Of a stretch of DNA of 64,000 nucleotides, positions 45,473 through 54,181 are shown piece by piece. The stretch comes from Gloeobacter morelensis MG652769 (lineage in GTDB: Bacteria > Cyanobacteriota > Cyanobacteriia > Gloeobacterales > Gloeobacteraceae). The DNA lies in NCBI RefSeq assembly GCF_021018745.1, contig NZ_CP063845.1, forward strand, positions 2,046,001 through 2,110,000, in the 5' to 3' direction. Below the pieces are notes generated by a model. That model searched no databases. It saw only the letters and a program-made list of their open reading frames with translations, and was not told the origin of the DNA. Both the position numbers and the translations under genes were made by a program. How positions within the stretch are numbered: the first letter of the stretch is position 1; the number at the start of each line of letters is the position of its first letter.

Positions 45473-46120
45473 CTATTGCGCGAGCTGTTCGAGGGCAGAA
45501 CAGGCTGTGGAACTGACTGCGTCGCTGGGATCGTTGGCAAGAACTTGCAGTGCAGAACGCGCTTCTTCGCCGCCCAACTCCCCCAGGGCCTGGGCGATGC
45601 GAAAGCGCAGCTGCCAGTCTTCATCGTCGATGTAGGCGACTAGTTCGCCCACCGCCCGCCGGTCGCCCAGTTGCCCGAGGGCTCCGGCCGCGACGGTGCG
45701 GATGAGCGGGTCGCCCTTGAGGGCCGTCACCAGCAGGTCCACCGCCCGCCGGTCGCCCAGTTCGCCGAGGGCGGCCAGGATGCTGAATTTGACCAGCCAC
45801 TCGTTGTCCTGGGCAAAGGCGGCGGCTAAATCTTCGTAGGCTTCCTGGGCGTGCAAATCACCCAGGGCGGCGGCGGCGGCGGCGCGCACGTCGAATTCCG
45901 GGTCCGAGGTGAGCAGGGTGCGCAGCAAGCCCAGGACAGAAGGGTCCGCTTTTTGGCCCAACAGGCTGACGGCGGCGTAGCGCACGCGGGCATTGTCGTC
46001 CTGGGCCGCTTTGACCAGCAGTGCCACCGAGCGCTCGGCGGGTACGTCCCGCAGTGAACCTACCGCGCTGAGCCGATCGCCCAGGTTCGGGCTTGCCAGT
46101 TTCTCTTCTGGATTTTCCAT
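45473..46120 (-). CDS. HEAT-repeat protein, NblB-like
   Basis: 215 residues from ATG 46120; the longer open frame has no conserved content. Five to six HEAT-like helical pairs fill it (e.g. DNARVRYAAVSLLGQ, DPEFDVRAAAAAALGDL, NEWLVKFSILAALGELGD, DDEDWQLRFRIAQALGELG). This order and spacing match cyanobacterial NblB-like proteins, related to phycobilin lyase CpcE, that take part in phycobilisome breakdown. It could instead be a lyase-type relative. It lies 65 bases after yceD. Confidence 0.72.
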   Translation of the reverse strand: MENPEEKLASPNLGDRLSAVGSLRDVPAERSVALLVKAAQDDNARVRYAAVSLLGQKADPSVLGLLRTLLTSDPEFDVRAAAAAALGDLHAQEAYEDLAAAFAQDNEWLVKFSILAALGELGDRRAVDLLVTALKGDPLIRTVAAGALGQLGDRRAVGELVAYIDDEDWQLRFRIAQALGELGGEEARSALQVLANDPSDAVSSTACSALEQLAQ

Positions 46121-46185
46121 GCGTTGTGATCCCCGCCGGCGCCATTTTGCTGGAATCCACCTTACCAGAGCGGGGCGGCGGCGGA

Positions 46186-46677
46186 TCAGCCCAGCTCTTC
46201 GCGCAGACGGGCGAGAGCAGACCAGCGCCGGTCGAGGCCTGGCTCCTGGGGTTGAGTGGTTTTGACCCCCTGGCACTGCTCGGAGCACAGGTTGCGCACG
46301 GGCAACTCCAGACACAGATGCTGGTAGATGAGATCGACCGGGTCGAGCCGACCGTCGCGCGGCAACAGCTCGTCGAGGTGGGCGGGGGGCACCTCCAGTT
46401 CGAGGGGCACCTCCACAGGCGCATCCTCCAGCCAGATTACCTCTTCGAAGTTGGTCGCGAGGCGATGGTTAAATTGCTGCAGGCAGCGGTCGCAGGCGAG
46501 GGTGACGATCGTCTGGGCGTGGCCGGCGACTTCTAGAAAATCGCCGCGGTGGGCAACGGCCAGTTCGCCCTGCACGGGGGTGAGGCTCGGCAGCGCCGCG
46601 ATCGGCTCGTCGATGACGACGCTCACATGGCGCGTCGGGCTCGCTGCGAGGGCGCGCAGTTCAATCGAGCGCAGCAT
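46186..46677 (-). CDS. YceD/DUF177 family protein
   Basis: 163 residues from ATG 46677. Marks: VACDRCLQQF-like TLACDRCLQQFNH, the DELLPRDGRLDPVDLIYQHLCLELPVRNLC segment with CSEQCQG (paired cysteines). In E. coli and plants the family supports 23S rRNA accumulation. It overlaps the jag gene by 17 bases; in many bacteria it precedes rpmF, which is not here. Confidence 0.9.
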   Translation of the reverse strand: MLRSIELRALAASPTRHVSVVIDEPIAALPSLTPVQGELAVAHRGDFLEVAGHAQTIVTLACDRCLQQFNHRLATNFEEVIWLEDAPVEVPLELEVPPAHLDELLPRDGRLDPVDLIYQHLCLELPVRNLCSEQCQGVKTTQPQEPGLDRRWSALARLREELG

Positions 46678-47182
46678 CGGGGCTCTCCTCGGCGGCGTCT
46701 GCGGTGCGCGGGCGCACCACCAGGCGGCGTTCGGGTTCTTTGCCGCGGCTAAACGTCGATAGATCCGGCTCGTCCTGCAAAAGCATGTGGATCTGGCGGC
46801 GCTCGGCGGCGGTAAGCGCTCCAAAGACAAATTCCTCACCGCTGGAGCGCACCTGGGCGGCAGCTTCCCAGGCCATCTCGGCCAATTGCTGCTGCCGCTT
46901 GAGGCGATGGCCGGCCAGTTCGACGGTGTAGGGCTGGTTGCTGTCGGTCTGCAGATGCATCGTCGTGTTGAGCAAAAACTGCAGCGCATCGAGCCCTTCG
47001 CCTTCGCGGCTCAGCAGCAGTTCTTTTTGGGTTGGACTGAGCGCTTGTTCAGCAATCTCCAGCCAGCGCTGGCCGCCGGGATCGTCCGGGGCTTCGACCA
47101 CCTGCACACCGTCGGGAAATCCCATCAGCTGCAGTACAGACTGCAGCCAGGTGCGGGCGTCGTCGGTCTGGGTATCTATCAT
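46661..47182 (-). CDS. jag: Jag/KhpB RNA-binding protein (KH and R3H domains)
   Basis: 173 residues. The KH-type half (about 35-95; GEGLDALQFLLNTTMHLQTD) and the R3H half (about 100-160; FGALTAAERRQIHMLLQDEPDLSTFSRGKEPERRLVV, shown here across its conserved core). Short N-terminal region without the extended Jag_N of Firmicutes. Its ATG overlaps the yidC stop (ATGA), the common yidC-jag coupling. Confidence 0.92.
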   Translation of the reverse strand: MIDTQTDDARTWLQSVLQLMGFPDGVQVVEAPDDPGGQRWLEIAEQALSPTQKELLLSREGEGLDALQFLLNTTMHLQTDSNQPYTVELAGHRLKRQQQLAEMAWEAAAQVRSSGEEFVFGALTAAERRQIHMLLQDEPDLSTFSRGKEPERRLVVRPRTADAAEESPDAALD

Positions 47183-48288
47183 GCTTTTTTCTTATTGCGA
47201 CGCTGCTTGTTCTCAAAGGGCAGGGGCTTATCGGTCTCCTCTTTGCGCTTGGCCTGATCGAGGATGCGCTGGATGTTCTCCGGCAGCGGCTCGCGGTAGA
47301 GCAAATAGGTCTGGACGATCTGAAAGAGGTTCGACAGCAGAATGTACAGTAGCACGCCCGCGGGCAGCGGGAAGAACACGAACATGCCTGAGAAGATAAA
47401 CGGCGTGATTTTGTTGATTTGCTTCTGCTGGTCGGTCATGCTCGGGTTGTGCTTGGTGGTCAGGTTCTGGGAGAAATAGAGCGAGACGCCAAACAGGACA
47501 ATCATCAGCAGGCTGTCCCAGTAGATGCCGTCTTTGCCCGAGATACCCGAGCGGCCCAGTTTTTCGACGAACAAGAAGCCTTTTTCAGCGGCGATGCCCG
47601 GTACAACAACGTGGACGTTCACATCGCCGGGGGCGAGTGCTTCGAGGGTGCCGTTCGCCAGAAATTTGCCCTTGTCGGCGCCGCCTACGATCTCGAAGCG
47701 GGGCGGCAGGGCGGTGAAAGGTTGGCCGTTGAGCTGATCTACCTTAAATTGCACCGATTGACCCACCGGCACCCGCGCGAAGTTGGGGCTGAAGGTGATC
47801 CTCTGCCGCTCCTGCATGCCGTCGGTGAGGTAGATCGTGTATTCCCAGGACTTGCCCTCGGTCTCGACGCGGGTCAGTTCGCCGGTGGGCTTCACCTGGA
47901 CTGTGGCCATGTGCACGGTATCGGCAAAGGGCGACCCGCGCAAGGTGGCAAACAGCGCAAACAAAATCGGCATCTGCACCACCAGCGGCAGACAGCCCGC
48001 CAGCGGGTTGCCGTACTCTTTGTAGAGGCCGGCCATCTCCTGCTGCATGCGCTCGGGCTCGTTTTTGTATTTTTCTTGAATCTCTTTGGTGCGCCGCTGC
48101 ATCTCCGGTTGCACCACCTGCATCTTGCGCATGCTGCGGATCGAGCCGGCCGTCAGCGGCCACAACAGCCCCTTGACGATCAGCGTCAGCAGCACGATAC
48201 CCACGCCGTAGTTGGGGACAATCCGGTACAGAAAGTCCAGGATGGGCAGCATGACGCTGTTTGTGAGAAAACCGACTCCGAAATCCAT
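47179..48288 (-). CDS. yidC: Membrane protein insertase YidC
   Basis: 369 residues from ATG 48288, preceded by GGGAG. The Oxa1 core starts with IVPNYGVGIVLLTLIVKGLLWPLT and has KMQVVQPEMQ, and GNPLAGCLPLVVQMPILFALF. Between that helix and the last two helices is an insertion of about 130 residues (roughly 140-275) that reads as an immunoglobulin/Big-like beta domain, on the side of the periplasmic loop in other bacteria. The C-terminal tail is Lys/Arg-rich for ribosome contact. The customary rpmH-rnpA genes are not upstream. Confidence 0.95.
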   Translation of the reverse strand: MDFGVGFLTNSVMLPILDFLYRIVPNYGVGIVLLTLIVKGLLWPLTAGSIRSMRKMQVVQPEMQRRTKEIQEKYKNEPERMQQEMAGLYKEYGNPLAGCLPLVVQMPILFALFATLRGSPFADTVHMATVQVKPTGELTRVETEGKSWEYTIYLTDGMQERQRITFSPNFARVPVGQSVQFKVDQLNGQPFTALPPRFEIVGGADKGKFLANGTLEALAPGDVNVHVVVPGIAAEKGFLFVEKLGRSGISGKDGIYWDSLLMIVLFGVSLYFSQNLTTKHNPSMTDQQKQINKITPFIFSGMFVFFPLPAGVLLYILLSNLFQIVQTYLLYREPLPENIQRILDQAKRKEETDKPLPFENKQRRNKKKA

Positions 48289-48752
48289 TCCGGCTCCCAA
48301 GATTGGTGAAGCAGTGTTGCGACACTCCTTCAATTCTACTGTCCTCCCTGCGCCGGTTGACAAAGAGGACGGCCAGCCGTCAAAAGCCATGGCGACGCGA
48401 CGCGCTGCCCCTTGCAGGAGTGCCTGGGTACGCCGGTCGCGCGCGCCGCACCTAAGTTGAGTAGACGCCGCCTGAAAATCACCGGGCGATGGTCGCAGAC
48501 AGGGTTCTCCGGCGAGCACAGCAGCGGCGGGGCACAGATTCTCCCCCAACCGTGGGATAGCAAATTGCTGTTTAACCTGCATTATCTGCGGCAAAAAGCT
48601 GGAGGCAGCGGTGGGCGCATCTCTGCCAAAGGGCCTCTAAGAAGACAGCACAAGATTTGCGACAAAAGGGCTCTATAGCAGCCGTCCGAGCGCATAGAAT
48701 AAGCCCGTACCTCACCTCGGATCGTTGCGCGCGCGAGGGGGCAGACAGGGTT
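48289..48752. other. Divergent promoter region between yidC and mreB
   Basis: About 460 bases. The yidC frame stays open upstream on the minus strand, but that extension has no similarity to RnpA or any other protein that I know. A TAGAAT box at about 48694 could serve mreB. No RNA gene or repeat is recognised. Confidence 0.45.
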
Positions 48753-49784
48753 ATGTTTAGACTCTTTAACCGTTCGGCCTGTGAAATTGGGATCGATCTT
48801 GGTTCGGCAAACACGCTCATCTACCGCAACGGTCAGGGGATTGTGCTTGCGGAGCCTTCGGTGGTCGCCCTCGAATGCCGGGGAGACCGGCTCATCGCCG
48901 CGGGCGAGGAGGCCTCGCAGCTGATTGGTCGCTCTCCGACCAACATGGTGCTCTCGCGGCCGCTGCGCGAGGGGGTGATCGCCGATTTTGAATCGGCGGC
49001 GGTGATGCTCAAGCACTTTGTGCGCAAGGCCATGGGCACCTCCTCCTCGGTGTCGCGCATGGTGGTGGGCATCCCCAGCGGGGTGACCGAGGTCGAGCGG
49101 CGGGCGGTGATCGAAACGGCCACCCACGCCGGGGCGCGGTCGGTGCACCTCATCGACGAGCCGCTCGCTGCCGCCATCGGTGCCGGGCTGCCGGTCACCG
49201 CCCCGGTAGGCGGGATGATCGTCGACATCGGCGGCGGGACCACTGAGGTGGCGGTTCTATGCCACCAGGGCTGCGTCGCCTCCCAGTCGGTGCGGGTGGC
49301 GGGCGATGCGATGAACGAGTGCATCACCCAGTACCTGCGCAAGCATTACGACCTTATCGTCGGCGAGCACACCGCCGAACAACTCAAAATCGACCTTGGA
49401 TCCGCCTTCGGATCCGGTGGAGATCGCAGCATCGAGGTGTGCGGTCAGGATTTGCTCAGCAGCCTGCCGCGCATCCATGTCGTGCACGAGAGCGAGGTGC
49501 GCGAGTGTATCCGCGAACCGATCCGCACGATTGTCGATGCGGTGCGACGCACCCTCGAACTCACCCCGCCCCAACTGGTAGCCGACATTTACCGGCGCGG
49601 CATCGTCCTGTGCGGAGGCGGAGCGCTGCTGCGCGGCCTCGACGAACTGCTCGCCGCCGAGACGGGCATCTGCGTGCACATCGCCGAATCGCCCCTGGCC
49701 TGCGTCGCCCTGGGCACTGGCCAGGTGCTGGAAAATCCCCAGAAGTGGAGCCGGGTGCTGAGCGCTCAGGCACTGGCGGTCTAA
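48753..49784 (+). CDS. mreB: Rod-shape-determining actin homologue MreB
   Basis: 343 residues from ATG 48753; upstream in-frame ATG is not conserved. Actin-fold ATP motifs: IGIDLGSANTLIY (phosphate 1), GGMIVDIGGGTTEVAVL (phosphate 2), VLCGGGALLRGLDEL (adenosine). An amphipathic N-terminus MFRLFNR could touch the membrane. Directs elongation of the wall. mreC and mreD are not downstream; def is. Confidence 0.94.
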   Translation: MFRLFNRSACEIGIDLGSANTLIYRNGQGIVLAEPSVVALECRGDRLIAAGEEASQLIGRSPTNMVLSRPLREGVIADFESAAVMLKHFVRKAMGTSSSVSRMVVGIPSGVTEVERRAVIETATHAGARSVHLIDEPLAAAIGAGLPVTAPVGGMIVDIGGGTTEVAVLCHQGCVASQSVRVAGDAMNECITQYLRKHYDLIVGEHTAEQLKIDLGSAFGSGGDRSIEVCGQDLLSSLPRIHVVHESEVRECIREPIRTIVDAVRRTLELTPPQLVADIYRRGIVLCGGGALLRGLDELLAAETGICVHIAESPLACVALGTGQVLENPQKWSRVLSAQALAV

Positions 49785-49857
49785 AGGCCGATCCCAGCGG
49801 CCGTCGTCAGAAGATCAAGGGTGCCATAATAAACTTATTGAGCTTCTAAGCATATCG

Positions 49858-50421
49858 ATGGCCAATCAACTGCAGGTGCCCAAGCAAAAACTGGCCAAGC
49901 CGCCCCTGGCGATTCATACCCTGGGGGACCGGGTCTTGCGCCAGGGCAGCAAACAAATTTCGGGCATCAACGACGAAGTGCGCAAGCTCGCCCAGCAGAT
50001 GCTCCAGACGATGTACAGCGCCGACGGTGTCGGCCTTGCCGCTCCCCAGGTAGGCGTCAACAAGCGGCTGATCGTCGTTGACATCGATCCAGAAAATGCC
50101 GCCCGGCCGCCGCTGGTGCTCGTCAACCCGCTTATCAAGCAATTCAGCAGCGATCTGGCCGTCGATCAAGAAGGCTGCTTGAGCGTGCCCAGCATTTACG
50201 CCGATGTACGCCGTCCTGAGCGCGTCGTGGCGACCTATCGCGATCTAAACGGCCGGCCGGTCACCCTCGAAGCGACCGGTCTGCTCGCCCGCTGCATCCA
50301 GCACGAGATCGATCACCTTGACGGTGTCCTGTTTGTCGATCGCGTCGAGAACCAGATTGCCCTCGCTCCCCAACTGGTCGAAAAAGGATTTGCCGTCCGG
50401 GACGTGCAGGTGCGCGCCTGA
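49858..50421 (+). CDS. def: Peptide deformylase
   Basis: 187 residues. Three signature motifs: GVGLAAPQVG (I), EGCLSVP (II), QHEIDHLDG (III), with the Cys and two His ligating iron. Removes the formyl group from new proteins. Strong terminator follows. The spacer before it contains CATAATAAAC, a possible -10 box. Confidence 0.95.
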   Translation: MANQLQVPKQKLAKPPLAIHTLGDRVLRQGSKQISGINDEVRKLAQQMLQTMYSADGVGLAAPQVGVNKRLIVVDIDPENAARPPLVLVNPLIKQFSSDLAVDQEGCLSVPSIYADVRRPERVVATYRDLNGRPVTLEATGLLARCIQHEIDHLDGVLFVDRVENQIALAPQLVEKGFAVRDVQVRA

Positions 50422-50444
50422 GCAGATTTGGGCCATGGCAGATA

Positions 50445-50474
50445 TAAAAAACCAGGCTCGAAGCCTGGTTTTTT
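50445..50474. terminator. Bidirectional terminator between def and a convergent small gene
   Basis: A-run, ACCAGGCT-cga-AGCCTGGT stem, T-run. Serves def on + and the small membrane protein on -. Confidence 0.88.
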
Positions 50475-50494
50475 ATGGGATATGGGCTGAGGTG

Positions 50495-50710
50495 CTACTG
50501 CAACTCGGCGGTCTCTGTCCACAGCCAGCAGCCCAGGACCGAGGTGCACGCCAGCAGCACCAGCGGCAGGATGCCGGTGGCAAAGACAGGCATCTGGCCG
50601 GTGGTCGCCGCGTGCACCATCGTCGCGCAGGCGATAAGAGGAACGGCGGTGCCCACGGCAGCACCGAGAATTTGCAGGGCGTGGAGGCGGTTGAGGCGTT
50701 GGCTGGTCAC
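50495..50710 (-). CDS. Small two-helix membrane protein, unknown
   Basis: 71 residues from GTG 50710, which has GGAG seven bases upstream; the longer open frame starts in a repeated, structured region. Two hydrophobic helices (LQILGAAVGTAVPLIACATMV and FATGILPLVLLACTSVLGCWLW) joined by a short loop. No family recognised. It ends before the shared terminator. Confidence 0.65.
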   Translation of the reverse strand: MTSQRLNRLHALQILGAAVGTAVPLIACATMVHAATTGQMPVFATGILPLVLLACTSVLGCWLWTETAELQ

Positions 50711-50783
50711 GGGCGTACTCCGGTCGTCTGGATTGCTGGGGGATTGTGCTCCTATTGTTCTTTTGGAACGGGGGGGACCACAG

Positions 50784-50996
50784 GGTTGTCCCCGGTACAG
50801 GCGGGTGCGCTTGGGCGCACAGGGTAGAGCCCACCTGCGCACCCGGTAAGCCCCCTGCGCTTGGGCGCACCCGCCTGTGCGCCCCTGGGCAATCGGCTGT
50901 ACGGCAAAGGCGCTCGCAAGTCCCGGTAGCGTTGCCTACGATGAACACAGTTTTGTGATGGTAGCTGGCGGACCGGGGCAACCCGGTCCTTTTTTA
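50784..50996 (+). ncRNA. Candidate structured RNA, terminator-ended, no ORF
   Basis: A long rod-like fold can be drawn: ACAGGCGGGTGCGC (50797-50810) pairs exactly with 50865-50878, extended by GGTTGTCC (50784-50791) with GGGCAATC (50887-50894). Two small hairpins follow, then a clear intrinsic terminator. A 15-base motif TGCGCTTGGGCGCAC occurs twice (50806, 50856). The strand is set by the terminator. The long hairpin with internal bulges recalls 6S RNA, but I cannot confirm it. Alternatives: a leader of the CHAT gene or a decayed mobile end. Confidence 0.45.
50970..50996 (+). terminator. Intrinsic terminator without an upstream ORF on its strand
   Basis: GGACCGGG-gcaa-CCCGGTCC followed by six T's. 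It cannot belong to def, which has its own terminator 500 bases earlier, so it points to an extra transcript in this spacer. The stretch from 50997 to 51206 has only AT-rich promoter-like sequence ahead of the TPR-CHAT gene. Confidence 0.85.
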
Positions 50997-51206
50997 TCGG
51001 TACATCCCCCCTACTGCGCGGGGAATTGAAGGTCTCCCGTGTAACGTATGCAGCGCACTTAAAAAGAATAACTATACATATTTTTTCGCGATTTCGTTTG
51101 AAGTTGCGTGTTTTAATCGATACCATCATTCTCGGTAGTGGCGATTTATTCTAGTTTCCACCAGTAAAGTCGGTGTTATTTGCGTCAGCGGGGGACTGGA
51201 GATGCC

Positions 51207-54098
51207 ATGGAGAATTCGCACATTATTTGCGCAATAAATCTATGCTTATCCAATTTATTTATCCCGGCGCTCGCGCTGGGATTGTTCTCTACTGCTTTGC
51301 CCCTGTTTACTCCCGCGTCTGCGGCGGCGCCGATAGCCGGGAATCTGGCGGAGGCCGAGCTGTTGCACGAACGGAGCCTGCAGTTGTGGCGGCAGGGGGA
51401 CTACGCGCAAGCGCTCGAACCGGCTGAGCAGGCCATGGCGGTTCGCGAGCGCCTGCTGGGACCGGAACATCCCGATGTGGCCGCGAGCCTCAACCACCTC
51501 GGAAACCTGCTTGCGGATCGGGGGGATTACGGGCGATCGGAGCTTCTGTATGAGCGGGCCCTGGCCATTCGCCACAAAGTCTTCGGCTCGAAGCACCCCA
51601 GTGTGGCCGCGAGCCTCAACAACCTGGCTATTTTGCAGACAAAGCAGGGCCGCTACCGGGAGGCGGAGCCGCTGTACGAGCGGGCCCTGGCCATCCGCGA
51701 ACAGATCTTCGGTCCTGAGCACCCCGAGGTGGCAAAAACCCTCATCAACCTGGCTGCCTTCTTTAGAAAGCAGGGCCGCTACCGGGAGGCGGAGCCGCTG
51801 TACGAGCGGGCCCTGGCCATTCACCAAAAAGTCCTCGGTCCTGATCACCCCGAGGTGGCAACGAACCTCAACAACCTGGCTTTACTGTACGTCGATCAGG
51901 GCCGCTACCGGGAGGCAGAGCCGCTGTACGAGCGGGCCCTGGCCATTCACCAAAAAGTCCTCGGTCCTGATCACCCCCAGGTGGCCAAAACCCTCAACAA
52001 CCTGGCTATTTTGCAGACAAAGCAGGGCCGCTACCGGGAGGCGGAGCCGCTGTACGAGCGGGCCCTGGCCATTCACCAAAAAGTCCTCGGTCCTGATCAC
52101 CCCGAGGTGGCAACGAACCTCAACAACCTGGCTTTACTGTACGTCGATCAGGGCAAATATCTGGAGGCGGAACCGCTTCTCAAGCACGCTCTGGTCACCC
52201 ACCACAAAACCCTCGGTCTGGAGCATCCCGATGAGGCTCAAGTACTCCACAGTTTGGCTGTGCTGTACACCAGCTTGGGCCGCTACCGAGAGGCGGAGCC
52301 GCTGCTTGAGCAAGCCCTTGCAATCCACCAAAAGGCTGTCAGGCTGCAGCACCCCATAATCGTCAGTATTCTCCAGACATTCGCCAGCCTGCGGCTAAGG
52401 CAAGCACGACTGCCGGAGGCCCTTGGTCTACTGCAGGAGCACCTGGACGTTCAGGAGCGCCTATTGGGTCTCAACCTGGCCGTAGGCGACGAGGCGCGCA
52501 AGCGCGATTACCTGGACAACCTTGCCGAAGGTGTCAACTTGAGTGTCTCTACCCACCTGCACCACGCCCCTGCGGATTCCGCCGCCGCCCGGTTGGCTCT
52601 GAATGCTGTGCTGCAAATCAAAGGCCGTCTGCTCGACGAGTTGGCCGTTACGCTCGCCCGGCTGCGCGCTCGACTTGCCCCCGGCGAGCAGGGGCTGCTC
52701 GACCGGCTTACCCAGACGCGCTCAGCGCTTGCAGCCCTGGTCTTCCAGGGGCTAAAGCAGGACACGCCGCAGCGGTACAGGGAACAGCTGGAGGCTCTGG
52801 AGCAAAAGACCCGGCAATTGGAGGCCGATCTGACCGCCAGAGGCGCTGTGTTGGGCGCTCCATCCCGGCCCGTGAGCGTCGAAGCGGTGCAACAGCAGTT
52901 GCCCGCAGATAGCGCGCTGGTCGAACTGGTGCGCTACCGGCCCTACAATCCTGCAGCTACCTTTAATACCAACCGGTCCGCCCCCGAGCGCTACGCCGCC
53001 TATCTGCTGCCTGCCGACGGCCCGGTCTGGGCTGTCGACCTGGTGGAGGCCGCCACCATCGACCGGATGGTGCTCGATTGGCGCGTGCTTCTGGCCAAGG
53101 CTGAAACCCCCACCGCCGCCGTGCGCGCCCTGGCGCGCCAACTGGACAGCTTGCTGATGCAGCCGCTGCGCGCCCGGCTGGGGGATGCGCGCGCGCTGTA
53201 TATAGCCCCCGACGCTCAGCTGAATCTACTGCCTTTCGGTGCTCTAGTCGATGAGCGGGGCCGCTACCTGCTGGAGGACTTTGAACTGGTATACCTGACC
53301 TCCGGCCGCGATCTGCTGCGGCTTGCCGAGCCGCCTGTCCGGCCTCGCAGCGGACCGCTGCTGGTGGCCGCACCTGACTTTGAAAGTGCCCGTCCCTCGG
53401 CTGGGGCCGCCGCCCAGCGTTCCGCTCACTCTGTGCGCTCGGCGGACCTGGCCGAGTTGCGGGTGCAAGGGCTGCCCGGGGCGGCGGACGAAGCCGCCGC
53501 CATCCTGGCGCTGCTGCCCGGTGCCCGCTCGCTCATCGGGGCCGCGGCCACCGAGAACGCCCTCAAGGCGAGCCAAGGTCCGCTGCTGCTGCATATGGCC
53601 ACCCACGGCTTTTTTCTTCCCCCCACCGCGAGGAGGGGTGAGAACCCGCTGTTGCGCTCGGGGTTGGCCCTGGCCGGGTTCAACAAGCGTTCCAGCGGCT
53701 CAGAAGACGGGGTGCTCACGGCGCTGGAGGCGATAGGCCTCGACTTGGAGGGCACCGAACTGGTGGTGCTGTCCGCCTGCGACACGGGGCTGGGGGAGGT
53801 GGCCGGCGGCGAAGGGGTCTACGGTCTGAGGCGGGCGCTGTCGCTCGCCGGGGCCAGAAGCCAGGTCTTCAGTCTGTGGAAAGTCGGAGACGCAGCCACA
53901 GCAGAACTGATGGTCGGGTACTACCGGCAGCTGTTGGCGGGTCGGGGTCGCGGCGAAGCGTTGCGGCGGGTCCAATTGGAGCTGTTGCGGGGCGGCAGGT
54001 TCTCCCACCCGTACTGGTGGGCGGCGTTTGTCGCCACCGGCGATCCGCGGGCTTTGGCCCTCGGTGGGTCCGCCCCGGTGGCATCTTCGCTCAGGTAA
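51207..54098 (+). CDS. Secreted TPR-CHAT protein (caspase-like protease family)
   Basis: 963 residues from ATG 51207 (GGAG upstream). A signal peptide spans about 1-42. About nine 42-residue TPR units (about 45-430; xxRYREAEPLYERALAIHQKVLGPDHPEVA) precede a linker. A C-terminal CHAT domain (about 650-945) has the dyad His800 in MATHGFF and Cys858 in LSACDTGLG. CHAT is related to separase and caspases; TPR-CHAT proteins act in bacterial signalling or defence. Here the exported location is unusual for defence and instead recalls HetF-like or envelope functions. The sigma-like gene follows by 83 bases. Confidence 0.9.
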   Translation: MENSHIICAINLCLSNLFIPALALGLFSTALPLFTPASAAAPIAGNLAEAELLHERSLQLWRQGDYAQALEPAEQAMAVRERLLGPEHPDVAASLNHLGNLLADRGDYGRSELLYERALAIRHKVFGSKHPSVAASLNNLAILQTKQGRYREAEPLYERALAIREQIFGPEHPEVAKTLINLAAFFRKQGRYREAEPLYERALAIHQKVLGPDHPEVATNLNNLALLYVDQGRYREAEPLYERALAIHQKVLGPDHPQVAKTLNNLAILQTKQGRYREAEPLYERALAIHQKVLGPDHPEVATNLNNLALLYVDQGKYLEAEPLLKHALVTHHKTLGLEHPDEAQVLHSLAVLYTSLGRYREAEPLLEQALAIHQKAVRLQHPIIVSILQTFASLRLRQARLPEALGLLQEHLDVQERLLGLNLAVGDEARKRDYLDNLAEGVNLSVSTHLHHAPADSAAARLALNAVLQIKGRLLDELAVTLARLRARLAPGEQGLLDRLTQTRSALAALVFQGLKQDTPQRYREQLEALEQKTRQLEADLTARGAVLGAPSRPVSVEAVQQQLPADSALVELVRYRPYNPAATFNTNRSAPERYAAYLLPADGPVWAVDLVEAATIDRMVLDWRVLLAKAETPTAAVRALARQLDSLLMQPLRARLGDARALYIAPDAQLNLLPFGALVDERGRYLLEDFELVYLTSGRDLLRLAEPPVRPRSGPLLVAAPDFESARPSAGAAAQRSAHSVRSADLAELRVQGLPGAADEAAAILALLPGARSLIGAAATENALKASQGPLLLHMATHGFFLPPTARRGENPLLRSGLALAGFNKRSSGSEDGVLTALEAIGLDLEGTELVVLSACDTGLGEVAGGEGVYGLRRALSLAGARSQVFSLWKVGDAATAELMVGYYRQLLAGRGRGEALRRVQLELLRGGRFSHPYWWAAFVATGDPRALALGGSAPVASSLR
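51768..52155. repeat. Near-identical 126-bp TPR-coding repeats
   Basis: Segments of about 136 bases are identical between about 51768-51903 and 52020-52155 (252 apart, two TPR units). Further matching blocks occur at 51613 and 51991 (378 apart, three units). Such nucleotide identity shows recent duplication of TPR units within the gene. Confidence 0.85.
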
Positions 54099-54181
54099 CC
54101 GGCCGGCGCGTTCAATTCGCTCGCGCTTCAGGATGTGTTCCCTACTTGCTGATAGTTGCTGCACAAGCCGAAGGTTATCCG

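Noticed and set aside
48289-48594. N-terminal extension of YidC of about 100 residues
   Set aside because: No membrane helix or similarity; ATG 48288 has GGGAG at proper spacing and begins the first helix.
53876-54181. N-terminal extension of the sigma-like protein into the CHAT gene
   Set aside because: The extra 102 codons overlap the CHAT C-terminus in another frame and are Arg/Gly-rich. ATG 54182 starts the conserved-looking part.
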